From a virus, in the IMG/VR virus record IMGVR_UViG_3300029263_000712, positions 1 to 21,385 of that record: a DNA stretch of 21,385 nucleotides. One strand, written 5' to 3'. This document shows positions 1 through 7,898 of this stretch, piece by piece. Under the pieces are notes generated by a model. That model saw only the letters and a program-made list of their open reading frames with translations, did no database searches and was not told the origin of the DNA. Within the stretch, counting starts at the first letter, position 1, and the number at the start of each line of letters is the position of its first letter. The position numbers were made by a program, and so were the translations under genes.

Positions 1-1
1 G

Positions 2-406
2 GCTGATGGAGATATGTGGTTCAATTCTCTTAACACTAAATTATATATAAGATATAATGATGGATCATCAACCCAATGGGTTCAAGCGACTGCAGCTGGC
101 TCAGGCGGCGCGGCAAATACTTGGGCAGAAAAATCTACTGCATATACAGTAGTTGCTGGAGAAAAATTATTCGTAGATTGTAGTTCTGCTACCGTCACAG
201 TCACTCTTCCCGCTACTGCAACATTAGGCGATGAAATTAGAATTATAGATGCAACTGGAAATTCTTCTACTAATAATATAACTATTGCACGAAATGGTCA
301 TAACATACAAGGTGATGCAGCCGATTTGACTATAGATACTGATAGAGCTGCATTTGGGTTAGTATATTATAACGTAACTCAGGGTTGGTTACTATCAGAG
401 AAATAA
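2..406 (+). CDS. Fibre-like virion protein, 3' part only
   Basis: The frame is open from base 2 (Ala-Asp-Gly-Asp before the first Met at base 14), so the gene almost certainly starts upstream of the window and only its last 134 codons are present. The visible start reads GDMWFNSLNTKLYIRYNDG followed by a Trp. This small aromatic beta module is frequent in marine phage tail and virion proteins. After a Gly/Ala-rich linker comes a C-terminal beta domain (roughly residues 40-134 of the visible part) with VTVTLPATATLGDEIRIIDA and GLVYYNVTQGWLLSEK. This Thr/Asn-rich, cysteine-poor architecture is typical of fibre tips or surface decorations. It lies just upstream of two other fibre-type genes. That it is a virion surface or receptor-binding part is inference from composition and context; no enzymatic motif is seen. 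Confidence 0.7.
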   Translation, partial: ADGDMWFNSLNTKLYIRYNDGSSTQWVQATAAGSGGAANTWAEKSTAYTVVAGEKLFVDCSSATVTVTLPATATLGDEIRIIDATGNSSTNNITIARNGHNIQGDAADLTIDTDRAAFGLVYYNVTQGWLLSEK

Positions 407-422
407 CACGGTAAATTATTTT

Positions 423-430
423 TATAAATA
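423..430 (+). promoter_or_regulatory. T4-type late promoter octamer (TATAAATA)
   Basis: Exact match to the T4 late promoter octamer in the 47-base gap between two fibre-type genes, ending 23 bases before the ATG at 454. Function is inferred from the match and its intergenic position. It would drive the mini-protein and the giant fibre gene. Confidence 0.75.
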
Positions 431-453
431 TAAGAAAAAAATAGGAGCAGATA

Positions 454-642
454 ATGTCAGTATTCAATTTCCCAATCGGACCGTCTAATGGTGACACATA
501 CAGTCTAAATGGAATCACATATGTTTATGATTCAACGGAAACCGCTTGGAAAGTTGCCACAAATTTAAATACTACTGAATTAAATGCAGATTTAGCATCA
601 AAAAAATTAGCAATTGCATATGCAATAGCGCTTGGAGGATAA
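454..642 (+). CDS. 62-residue fibre-module mini-protein
   Basis: A short free-standing gene with a good Shine-Dalgarno (AGGAG at 443-447). Residues about 5-35 form one compact module: FPIGPSNGDTYSLNGITYVY, then YDSTETAW. The pattern Pro-x-x-Gly-Asp-x-Tyr...Asn-Gly...Tyr-x-Tyr-Asp...Trp recurs at the ends of many marine phage fibre proteins and resembles the module that opens the gene upstream. The C-terminal half is Leu/Ala/Lys rich and may form a short helix. The gene shares a probable transcript with the giant fibre gene: its end (GGAGGATAA) contains the Shine-Dalgarno for that gene, five bases before its ATG. A small virion or fibre accessory is likely but unproven. Confidence 0.65.
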   Translation: MSVFNFPIGPSNGDTYSLNGITYVYDSTETAWKVATNLNTTELNADLASKKLAIAYAIALGG

Positions 643-647
643 ATTAG

Positions 648-3600
648 ATGGCAAAGAAGATTATAAACTCATACTACACATTAGACGTACTTTCTGGTAC
701 TATCACATTACCAGAATTTGTAAAATTAGATGACTTGTTTCTAATCACGAACGTATCAACCAATGATATTATTTACAATTTTGCAGATGCAGCTGCGGGT
801 GGTACTGTTGTTTGGGATGAAGAAACTGAAAAAACAACTCTCACACTCGATATGAATATAAATGCATTGGGAACAATGACCGATACCGATAGATTGCAAA
901 TTATTATCGACGAAGGAAATAGTACCGTAAATGTTGACGAATCTTTGCTTGATCCAGTACATAAATTAAGAGTATCGACTCCAGAAAACTTAATTGATAC
1001 CGACTTTGAATATGGACTACAACCTACCAAGTGGGAAACAGTCGAACTTTTAAACAATGTCCCATCATTCTATACATCAGATGGCGATTTGTCTTTATCT
1101 ATCGTGTCAACTGTAGAATCTGTCGCAAATTCTGACCTAATAACAGTATTTTGTAACGATATTCATGGATTGCCTGTTGGAACTCCAATTGATGTTCAAG
1201 GACTTTCCAGTAGAACCGCCGAGGGTAAATTTTTAATCAGTTCAACTCCAACGACCGAATCTTTCACATACCGATCAAATGGGGTACAGACTGCGACAGG
1301 AATTTTGGGTAGCATCTATACAACTATTACGCCGGGCACATTTTATACAGGATCGCAAATTCCATTTGAACCAACAACGGGCATCACTACTGACGAAGCA
1401 GAACCTAGTTCTGTTATCACAGTTAATACTCAAGACCCTCATGGATTCGAAACTGGAAATCAGTTTTATCTATTGAACTCTGTTGGCGGCAAATCTATAA
1501 AATTTACTGAAACGCCAACGGATACTGCATCTGATGGACGCCCTTTTGTAGATTTTGTAGAAAATCTCGACTTTTCGATAACTCCAGACTTGACAAGAAC
1601 CGAAACAAAAATGGTAAAGTCAAGATGGTCACATAAATTTTTTGGTTCTGATGTTGATACCAGCGCAAATACAATTACTTGGGTATCACATGGTATGCTT
1701 AATAATGATGTTGTATTTTATCTTGCACCAGCAAACGATACCGCTATTGGTGGGTTGGGAGTTTTTTATCCATATTATGTCAAGAAAATTACCAATGATA
1801 CAATATCACTGACGAGATCAAGAAGTGGATCTGCTATTAGTCTTACTAGTGGCGGCACAAATTATTTTGGAAGACATTCTCTACATTTAGCATATGAAAT
1901 TAAAAGAAACTATTATCCTTCTTATAATTATTATGGATACCAGTATACAGCGGCCGCATATTATGGAAATGGTTCTGGGTGGGACATTCATAGCAGCTAT
2001 TATACTCAGGGTGGACTATCAGGTTATAGTGGACTAGGATATACTGCCGGCCAGACGGTAAAAATGTTTCCAACAGCTTCGGCCAATCAATATCATCGAA
2101 CGTGGCAACAATATTACTTAGGTAGTTATGACTATTCACCAAGATCGTCCGGTAATTTTCAATATAATTCAACCAGTGGTTTACACACTCCAAATCAATA
2201 CAACCCATTTGAAGATTTTACAAGATTTCAAAATGGCGCTTATAGTTCTTACGCTGTGCAGCAGTCGAACGGACAGATTAGATCGCGGGATAGCTACTAT
2301 ACTGGACCATATAACCGATATTACTCAACGTATAATTTTTATCCAAGCAACTTAACAGAATTTTACATTCCTATAGTTGATGATGATGAAGCAGATTCGT
2401 TCTTTTCTACGAGTCATGGTATGAACACCGGAGATACTATAACAATTTCTACTGCATCAGCAACTTATGGTGGATATAGTGGTACAACCTTGATGAAACA
2501 ACATACAGGTAGCACTTCAACAACAAATACCACGGCGCTTAGTGATATTGCAGATGCTACATATGGAGTAGATGTAGTGTCAGCTGACAGATTTAAACTT
2601 TCTGGACTACGGTTGGCGTCTGCAGCAGGTTCATATACATTTGCAGGAGAGAAAAAGAATCCAACAGCCAATTCTTGGTATATTCCAGATCACGGGCTTG
2701 ATAATTCTACAAATTTGACTGTATCAGCGGTCGATGGCGGCGTTTTGCCAACTGCGACATCTGGACAAATTCTTCCTAATTCGTCTGGTGGTTCAGCTGG
2801 CACGAACATAAATTCTTGGGGAGTCATGAATACGGCAATTAGTGCATATTTAGACGCCAATACGTCTGGACCACAGAATATGGTCACTTCTACTAATGAA
2901 AATTCTACAAGAGTTTTTGATAGTGGGGTTGCCTCAGGAAATTCATCATTAAATTACTATGATTTGTGGTATACAACAAACAATGGTAATTATAGTTCTG
3001 GTGGTTCATATACTACACCAAGAGCAAATCTATATATGAATAAGTTGAGTTCTACCAGAGCCCACAATATTTTGTCAGGAACCAATTTCTCAAACCGAAA
3101 TAATTTGGTTGTCGCAACGGATTGGACTGCAAATTCAACTCTTCCTTATTATTTCTGGACAAGAGAATCTGGTAGACTAAATGCTGCTGAGACTTGGTAT
3201 GGATATTTCCGCGATGGATGCTCTTATCCCAGCCAAGGTTCGATGGGATATACCAGCACAATAAACAATCAAAGTGTTACTGTCAATGGCAACGATTATA
3301 GATATTCTTTAACTGCACAAAAACACGAAAGAACAGGATGTAATTCCACAGTGTATATTCGTGGTCATTTTCAGAATATTAGTGATTGGCAATATTCAAA
3401 CGCAAATACTTCAATGACACTTACAACCGATAATAACACATACGGTTATGGATATTGGGCTGGTAGTTATCAATGGAAAGATATTATAGAATTTGGACTT
3501 GTCTTTAGTTTGGGAGAGTCTGATACTGCATTTGAATCAACAGCGGCTTATACAACTTGGTTTGAGTCAATCCTAACTTCTTTTGATGCTAATTATATAT

Positions 3601-6600
3601 ATCCAGATTTAATTTCTGGTAATATCTACAACACAGATGTAATAACTTCAGATCGTTTTACACTAAATTCTCAAGGAGTTAGTGTCAATATTACAGACGG
3701 GGGCACAGGCGCTGCTGAATTTGTGACGAAGGCTGAACTTGGAGTTGTTGATGGTACATATAAGGCGACATTTAGAGAGGAAACTTCTTTCGACTTTCCA
3801 GCTTCAACAAAAGTTTTCGGGGCCACAATAGATTTGGATGCAACCTCAGTAGATGCTAACTACATAATAAAAGTGAATCTGAATGCAGATCACACATTGA
3901 TTAGTGGTACTGCCGTTACATATTCAAATAATGGCAATCCAACACTAACAAATCTTGTTAACGATACTGAATACTATGCAGTATCAATAGACGAACAACA
4001 TATTGCGTTATGTGCAACTCTAATCGACGCAGAAAATAATGATAATTATATTCAAATCGTGGCTGGAACGGGAGTACATAAAATTTCTACGGCTTCTATT
4101 TCTGGAATTGCAGAGGCAGATGGTCAGGTTGAAGTCGAAGTTGGATCAAATGTCATTAAAGGTACAACAACATTATTTAAAAGATACTTTAAAGTTGGTG
4201 ATACCGTATATGTCAAAGATGCCTCTACCACCCCCGGCGCACTTGCAAAAAGGATAATTATTTCTATTGCAGATGATACTAAGATGACAACTGATAGAAA
4301 TTTTGATTTTGCTGCAGCTTCAACGAAACACTTCTTAGAAACTAAAGTTTATGTAAAACCTGATGGATATTCTGTTCACCGACCTTTCGATGGTGGTGTT
4401 GAAATTGCTGCGGGTACGTCACCATATTCACAGGTAACTCGACAAACCCGCAAATATTTCAGATATCAGTCTGGTAAAGGTATTCAAACTTCACTTGCGA
4501 TTAACTTTAATCCGCCAGTAACTCTTGAAAAACTTGTATCTGTCAGTGGAATTTCTGTTCCTGCTGTTTCATATAATGTCTCCGCAGCTACTGGGGTATA
4601 TGTATGGGCAGGTCAAGACCCAATCAACAATCCGATTTTGGCTCTTTATCGTGGGGGTACATATACTATAAACATCTCAGCAGCAGGACATCCATTCTAT
4701 ATAACAACAGATGATGGTACAAATTACGTTGCTGGAAATTATGTCGGAGAATATACATCCGGTGTAACAGGTTCTAGAACTGATAATGGCACTATAACAT
4801 TTGTAGTACCATCGGATGCGCCAGACACACTGTACTATCAATGTGGTGTACACTCTGCGATGTTAGGAACTTTCCTCATAATGGACTTTAATAGTACTGT
4901 TGCAACTGCTACAACTAAGTATCCACATAGATTGTCTGTAAATTCACAAATAAAAGTTAAGGATGCTGCAGACTCAGCATATAATATTTCAACTAATGTG
5001 ACCGAAATTGTAGACGATTTCAATTTTAAATATGGTATTTCGACAATTCCTAGTACAAATTCTCCCGCAGGGATTATTAAATTTAATTTGAATGGATATA
5101 CTGGTTCTTCAATTCGGGCGGGGATGTTTGATTTTCAAAACGGATTCTTCTTTGAATTTGATGGTCAGATATTATGGGCTGTCAGACGGTCATCCACGGA
5201 ACAATTGAGTGGTACTGCCTCAGTTATTAATAATAGTGGATTGGTTACTGGCGATTCAATGTCAAACTTTACTGGACAATTAAGTGTAAATGATATGATT
5301 GTTCTGAGAGGTCAATCTTACAAAATTGTAAAAATATCTTCAAAGAATCAATTGTATGTTCAACCACAATTTAAAGGTCCAAGTACAAGTGGCGTCATCG
5401 TAACAAAAACAGTAGACGTGAGAGTTCCACAAAGTGATTGGAATATTGATAAATGCGATGGTACAGGAGACAAAGGATTTCTCTTAGACATCAATAAAAT
5501 TCAAATGGCATATATGGACTATTCGTGGTATGGTGCGGGTAAGATTCGTTTCGGATTTAAGGATAGACATGGACACGTTAGATATTGTCATTCTTTCTTA
5601 CATAACAACAGAATGGACGAAGCATACATGCGTTCTGGTAACTTGCCTGCAAAATATGAGATAGAAAATGGGCCTAATCCAGATTATGCACCGACACTAT
5701 TCCATTGGGGTACATCTGTTATTATGGATGGTACGTTTGATGATGATAAGGCATATCTATTTACTGCGCCGTCTAAATCTTTATCATTTACAAACGGAGA
5801 AAGTAGTGAAATCACAACGACAGGAGCCTCTGCTGTCTTGGGAGAGTGGCGTTATGAAGGCGGTTGGAGTCGTGACTGGCACGTAAGAATTCCTGTCGCT
5901 GGAAGCAGTTCTGATAGTTTTTATAGTGGTTTGAAGTTATGGACTGTCGGAGGAGAACTATCGGGACAAGAAGTTGCATATACACAATTCTCGGGCAGCA
6001 CTTTCTATCTGTTTATTTTTGTAGGTCGGTCTAGAAATCAGCCTGCCATTTATCCAGTAGTTTCAAGTTCTACTGCGCTTTCTTTAGGTGCTCCACCAGC
6101 TGGTGGTGATGCAGGCGATGTAGTGAATCTGGGTACTGACATAATTCCTTTGGTTTCTCTAAGACTCGCGCCATCAGTAGATAGTAATCTTTCGGGTAAT
6201 CTTGGTGAAAGAGATATCATCAACCGAATGCAATTGAAACTTGCGGAAGTTGGACTTATTCTTACCCACGATTGTGAAGTAAAACTCATTATTAACGGCG
6301 ACTTGAGTACGATTGATTGGTCTAATGTTTCAAGTCCATCACTGTCCCAACTTATCAAACATGAAGCTGGTGACAGTATCACAGGCGGAACGGAAGTCTT
6401 TAGTTTCCGCGCTGCGGGTGGTTCAGTTGATTCGAGTGGTAGAAGATTGTCAAATGCGTCAAACTTTAATCTTGGCGACATTATTGATTTGGGTAACAGT
6501 ATTTTGGGTGGCAACGGCATTTTCCCGAATGGACCAGATATTATCACTGTTGCTGCGCGGGTTGTCGATACAGGTGGTATTGGTGCAAGTCAACCATTTG

Positions 6601-6641
6601 GTACTTCTGCAAGAATTACTTGGACAGAATCACAAGCATAA
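648..6641 (+). CDS. Giant modular tail-fibre / virion structural protein
   Basis: A 1997-residue protein, by far the largest in the window. The Shine-Dalgarno GGAGGA (634-639) supports the ATG at 648. The N-terminus (MAKKIINSYYTLDVLSGTIT, then a beta domain to about residue 90) matches a conserved opening seen in marine T4-like structural proteins. Visible modules in order are: 'HGL-x-x-G' beta modules centred on His173, His265, His348, His590, His682, His1082 and His1427; a Tyr-rich block at about 420-573; Asn/Ser/Tyr-rich segments at about 720-1040; a cupredoxin-like domain at 1317-1414; a conserved region at about 1600-1672 (WYGAGKIRFGFKD, EAYMRSGNLPAKYE); and a C-terminal beta-rich part. 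No signal peptide, membrane segment or catalytic motif is seen. Its position before the neck genes, and the flanking fibre-type genes, suggest a tail fibre or baseplate-attached surface protein. The exact site on the particle is unknown. Confidence 0.8.
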   Translation: MAKKIINSYYTLDVLSGTITLPEFVKLDDLFLITNVSTNDIIYNFADAAAGGTVVWDEETEKTTLTLDMNINALGTMTDTDRLQIIIDEGNSTVNVDESLLDPVHKLRVSTPENLIDTDFEYGLQPTKWETVELLNNVPSFYTSDGDLSLSIVSTVESVANSDLITVFCNDIHGLPVGTPIDVQGLSSRTAEGKFLISSTPTTESFTYRSNGVQTATGILGSIYTTITPGTFYTGSQIPFEPTTGITTDEAEPSSVITVNTQDPHGFETGNQFYLLNSVGGKSIKFTETPTDTASDGRPFVDFVENLDFSITPDLTRTETKMVKSRWSHKFFGSDVDTSANTITWVSHGMLNNDVVFYLAPANDTAIGGLGVFYPYYVKKITNDTISLTRSRSGSAISLTSGGTNYFGRHSLHLAYEIKRNYYPSYNYYGYQYTAAAYYGNGSGWDIHSSYYTQGGLSGYSGLGYTAGQTVKMFPTASANQYHRTWQQYYLGSYDYSPRSSGNFQYNSTSGLHTPNQYNPFEDFTRFQNGAYSSYAVQQSNGQIRSRDSYYTGPYNRYYSTYNFYPSNLTEFYIPIVDDDEADSFFSTSHGMNTGDTITISTASATYGGYSGTTLMKQHTGSTSTTNTTALSDIADATYGVDVVSADRFKLSGLRLASAAGSYTFAGEKKNPTANSWYIPDHGLDNSTNLTVSAVDGGVLPTATSGQILPNSSGGSAGTNINSWGVMNTAISAYLDANTSGPQNMVTSTNENSTRVFDSGVASGNSSLNYYDLWYTTNNGNYSSGGSYTTPRANLYMNKLSSTRAHNILSGTNFSNRNNLVVATDWTANSTLPYYFWTRESGRLNAAETWYGYFRDGCSYPSQGSMGYTSTINNQSVTVNGNDYRYSLTAQKHERTGCNSTVYIRGHFQNISDWQYSNANTSMTLTTDNNTYGYGYWAGSYQWKDIIEFGLVFSLGESDTAFESTAAYTTWFESILTSFDANYIYPDLISGNIYNTDVITSDRFTLNSQGVSVNITDGGTGAAEFVTKAELGVVDGTYKATFREETSFDFPASTKVFGATIDLDATSVDANYIIKVNLNADHTLISGTAVTYSNNGNPTLTNLVNDTEYYAVSIDEQHIALCATLIDAENNDNYIQIVAGTGVHKISTASISGIAEADGQVEVEVGSNVIKGTTTLFKRYFKVGDTVYVKDASTTPGALAKRIIISIADDTKMTTDRNFDFAAASTKHFLETKVYVKPDGYSVHRPFDGGVEIAAGTSPYSQVTRQTRKYFRYQSGKGIQTSLAINFNPPVTLEKLVSVSGISVPAVSYNVSAATGVYVWAGQDPINNPILALYRGGTYTINISAAGHPFYITTDDGTNYVAGNYVGEYTSGVTGSRTDNGTITFVVPSDAPDTLYYQCGVHSAMLGTFLIMDFNSTVATATTKYPHRLSVNSQIKVKDAADSAYNISTNVTEIVDDFNFKYGISTIPSTNSPAGIIKFNLNGYTGSSIRAGMFDFQNGFFFEFDGQILWAVRRSSTEQLSGTASVINNSGLVTGDSMSNFTGQLSVNDMIVLRGQSYKIVKISSKNQLYVQPQFKGPSTSGVIVTKTVDVRVPQSDWNIDKCDGTGDKGFLLDINKIQMAYMDYSWYGAGKIRFGFKDRHGHVRYCHSFLHNNRMDEAYMRSGNLPAKYEIENGPNPDYAPTLFHWGTSVIMDGTFDDDKAYLFTAPSKSLSFTNGESSEITTTGASAVLGEWRYEGGWSRDWHVRIPVAGSSSDSFYSGLKLWTVGGELSGQEVAYTQFSGSTFYLFIFVGRSRNQPAIYPVVSSSTALSLGAPPAGGDAGDVVNLGTDIIPLVSLRLAPSVDSNLSGNLGERDIINRMQLKLAEVGLILTHDCEVKLIINGDLSTIDWSNVSSPSLSQLIKHEAGDSITGGTEVFSFRAAGGSVDSSGRRLSNASNFNLGDIIDLGNSILGGNGIFPNGPDIITVAARVVDTGGIGASQPFGTSARITWTESQA
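1905..2366 (+). other. Tyr-rich low-complexity block in the giant fibre
   Basis: Residues 420-573 hold about 30 Tyr in 154 residues, many as YY pairs, mixed with Gly, Ser, Asn and Gln (for example NYYPSYNYYGYQY and GPYNRYYSTYNFY). The flanking sequence is ordinary beta-module sequence with an HGL motif on either side (His348 and His590). It looks like an inserted, fast-evolving surface segment. No exact tandem repeat unit is apparent. Confidence 0.7.
4596..4889 (+). other. Cupredoxin-like domain in the giant fibre
   Basis: Residues 1317-1414 run from VYVWAGQDP through LYRGGTYTINISAAGHPFYI and TDNGTITFVVPSDAPDTLYY to QCGVHSAMLGTFLIMDF. The four classical type I copper ligands are all in order: His1348 in GHPF, then Cys1399-x2-His1402-x2-Met1405. 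The C-x2-H-x2-M spacing is that of amicyanin; plastocyanin and pseudoazurin have x4 before Met. The Gly-rich strand before the first His and the VP-x-DAP-turn before YYQC also fit cupredoxins. Copper binding is inferred from these residues only. Confidence 0.7.
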
Positions 6642-6649
6642 AACAAAAA

Positions 6650-6674
6650 GGGGGAGAACAAATCTCCCCCCTTT
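6650..6674 (+). terminator. Rho-independent-type terminator after the giant fibre gene
   Basis: GGGGGAGA (6650-6657) pairs perfectly with TCTCCCCC (6663-6670) around a five-base loop and is followed by C and a short T run. It starts nine bases after the stop codon at 6639-6641. The T tract is short, so some read-through into the nuclease gene is plausible. Confidence 0.85.
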
Positions 6675-6689
6675 CAATAGGATAAAATA

Positions 6690-7118
6690 ATGGCATATGA
6701 ATACCCCTGCAAAATTCTTAGAGTAGTAGACGGCGACACAGTAGACGTGGATATAGATCTTGGTTTCGGCGTCTGGATGCACAAAGAACGTGTTAGAATT
6801 ATGGGAATTGACACCCCAGAATCTCGAACAAGAGATTTGACTGAAAAGGCATTTGGACTTGCAGCAAAAGAGTTTGTCAAGTTAATGATGCCGATTGGTA
6901 GTATGCAGATGATTAAAACCGAAAAAGACAAGACAGGAAAATTCGGTAGAGTCCTTGGAGATTTCTTGTTTGACGAAAAAAGACTTACAGAAATTATGAT
7001 CGAAGAAAATCATGCAGTACCGTATTTCGGCGGCAGTAAAGACGAGACACAGGCCGCGCACATGGCAAATAGAGAAATTCTTTTAGAAAAGGGTTTGGTA
7101 ACTCTTGGAGAATTATAA
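6690..7118 (+). CDS. Thermonuclease-family (SNase-like) nuclease
   Basis: A 142-residue protein with the staphylococcal nuclease fold signature over its whole length. The N-terminal strand has VVDGDTVDVDID (Asp16 equivalent to the metal ligand Asp21 of SNase). Then come RVRIMGIDTPESR (Arg36, Asp41, Thr42 and Glu44, matching SNase Arg35, Asp40, Thr41 and Glu43) and GKFGRVLGDF (Arg87, matching the second catalytic Arg). All key catalytic residues are therefore present, and activity as a Ca2+-dependent phosphodiesterase on DNA or RNA is expected. There is no signal peptide, so it should act inside the host cell or in the virion. The start is supported by AGGA at 6679-6682. It lies directly behind a terminator with no recognisable promoter of its own. 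Its role in the phage (host DNA breakdown, genome processing or a virion enzyme) cannot be read from the sequence. Confidence 0.88.
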   Translation: MAYEYPCKILRVVDGDTVDVDIDLGFGVWMHKERVRIMGIDTPESRTRDLTEKAFGLAAKEFVKLMMPIGSMQMIKTEKDKTGKFGRVLGDFLFDEKRLTEIMIEENHAVPYFGGSKDETQAAHMANREILLEKGLVTLGEL

Positions 7119-7119
7119 T

Positions 7120-7127
7120 TATAAATA
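7120..7127 (+). promoter_or_regulatory. T4-type late promoter octamer (TATAAATA)
   Basis: Exact octamer two bases after the nuclease stop codon and 19 bases before the gp13 ATG. It would start the neck-terminase transcript 13-14-15-16-17. Confidence 0.75.
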
Positions 7128-7146
7128 GTCATAAAAGAGGACTGTT

Positions 7147-7893
7147 ATGCCAGCAATTACATCTCGCGCACTATTCAAAGCGTACTGTCAAAGAAAATTG
7201 GGTTCCCCTGTCATACAGATAAATGTATCTGATGATCAACTGGAAGATAGAATTGACGATGCCTTAGAATATTATCAAGATTATCACTTTGATGCGGTAG
7301 AAGATACATATTTTCCTTATAAAATACTTGCAGCTGATATCACAAACAAATACATCACAGTCGATCAAAGTATTATCGGAATTAAACAGGTAATTCCATT
7401 CTATCAGAAAAATAGTTTTTCCACAAATATGTTTGATGTCAAGTATCAACTATTTTTAAATGATGTTTATAATCTATCTAGTGCGGAAATGTTGACGTAT
7501 GAGATAACTCAAAGCCACTTACAGATGGTCAATAATATTATTCATGGAACTGTTCCTATCAGGTATCAAAGACATATGAATAGATTGTTTGTAGATGCAG
7601 ATTGGGGATTTGATCTGTTAGAAGATGAATATATCATCATAGAATGTACAAAAATAATTGATCCAGATGTATATACAGATGTATGGAATGATAGATGGTT
7701 AAAAAGATATGCAACTGCATTAATTAAAAAACAATGGGGCGAGAATTTGTCTAAGTTTGAAGGTGTTGCTCTGCCAGGCGGCGTAACTTTTAATGGGGCG
7801 AATATTTTACAAGAAGCAAAGGAAGAAATTCAAATTCTTGAAGAGCAAATGTCTCTCAGCTACGAACTGCCTGTTGATATAATGATAGGATAA
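7147..7893 (+). CDS. 13: Neck protein gp13 (head completion)
   Basis: A 248-residue protein recognised as T4 gp13 by its N-terminal helix block (about residues 6-50). In that block CQRKLGSPVIQINVSDDQLE is followed by acidic, Tyr-rich helix sequence (RIDDALEYYQDYHFD), as in the T4 protein, and by position in the 13-14-15-16-17 order. T4 gp13 (309 aa) binds the packaged head at the portal and, with gp14, forms the neck to which the tail attaches. The present protein is shorter than T4's. The start has AGAGG at 7136-7140. The last codons overlap the Shine-Dalgarno of gp14 (AGGA at 7887-7890), so the two are probably translated in a coupled way. No membrane or enzymatic motif is seen. Confidence 0.88.
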   Translation: MPAITSRALFKAYCQRKLGSPVIQINVSDDQLEDRIDDALEYYQDYHFDAVEDTYFPYKILAADITNKYITVDQSIIGIKQVIPFYQKNSFSTNMFDVKYQLFLNDVYNLSSAEMLTYEITQSHLQMVNNIIHGTVPIRYQRHMNRLFVDADWGFDLLEDEYIIIECTKIIDPDVYTDVWNDRWLKRYATALIKKQWGENLSKFEGVALPGGVTFNGANILQEAKEEIQILEEQMSLSYELPVDIMIG

Positions 7894-7898
7894 GACAG

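Noticed and set aside
6050-6547. Open frame of 165 codons on the minus strand opposite the fibre 3' end
   Set aside because: Antisense shadow of the fibre gene: Pro/Ser/Leu-rich without motif, and no neighbouring minus-strand gene or promoter.
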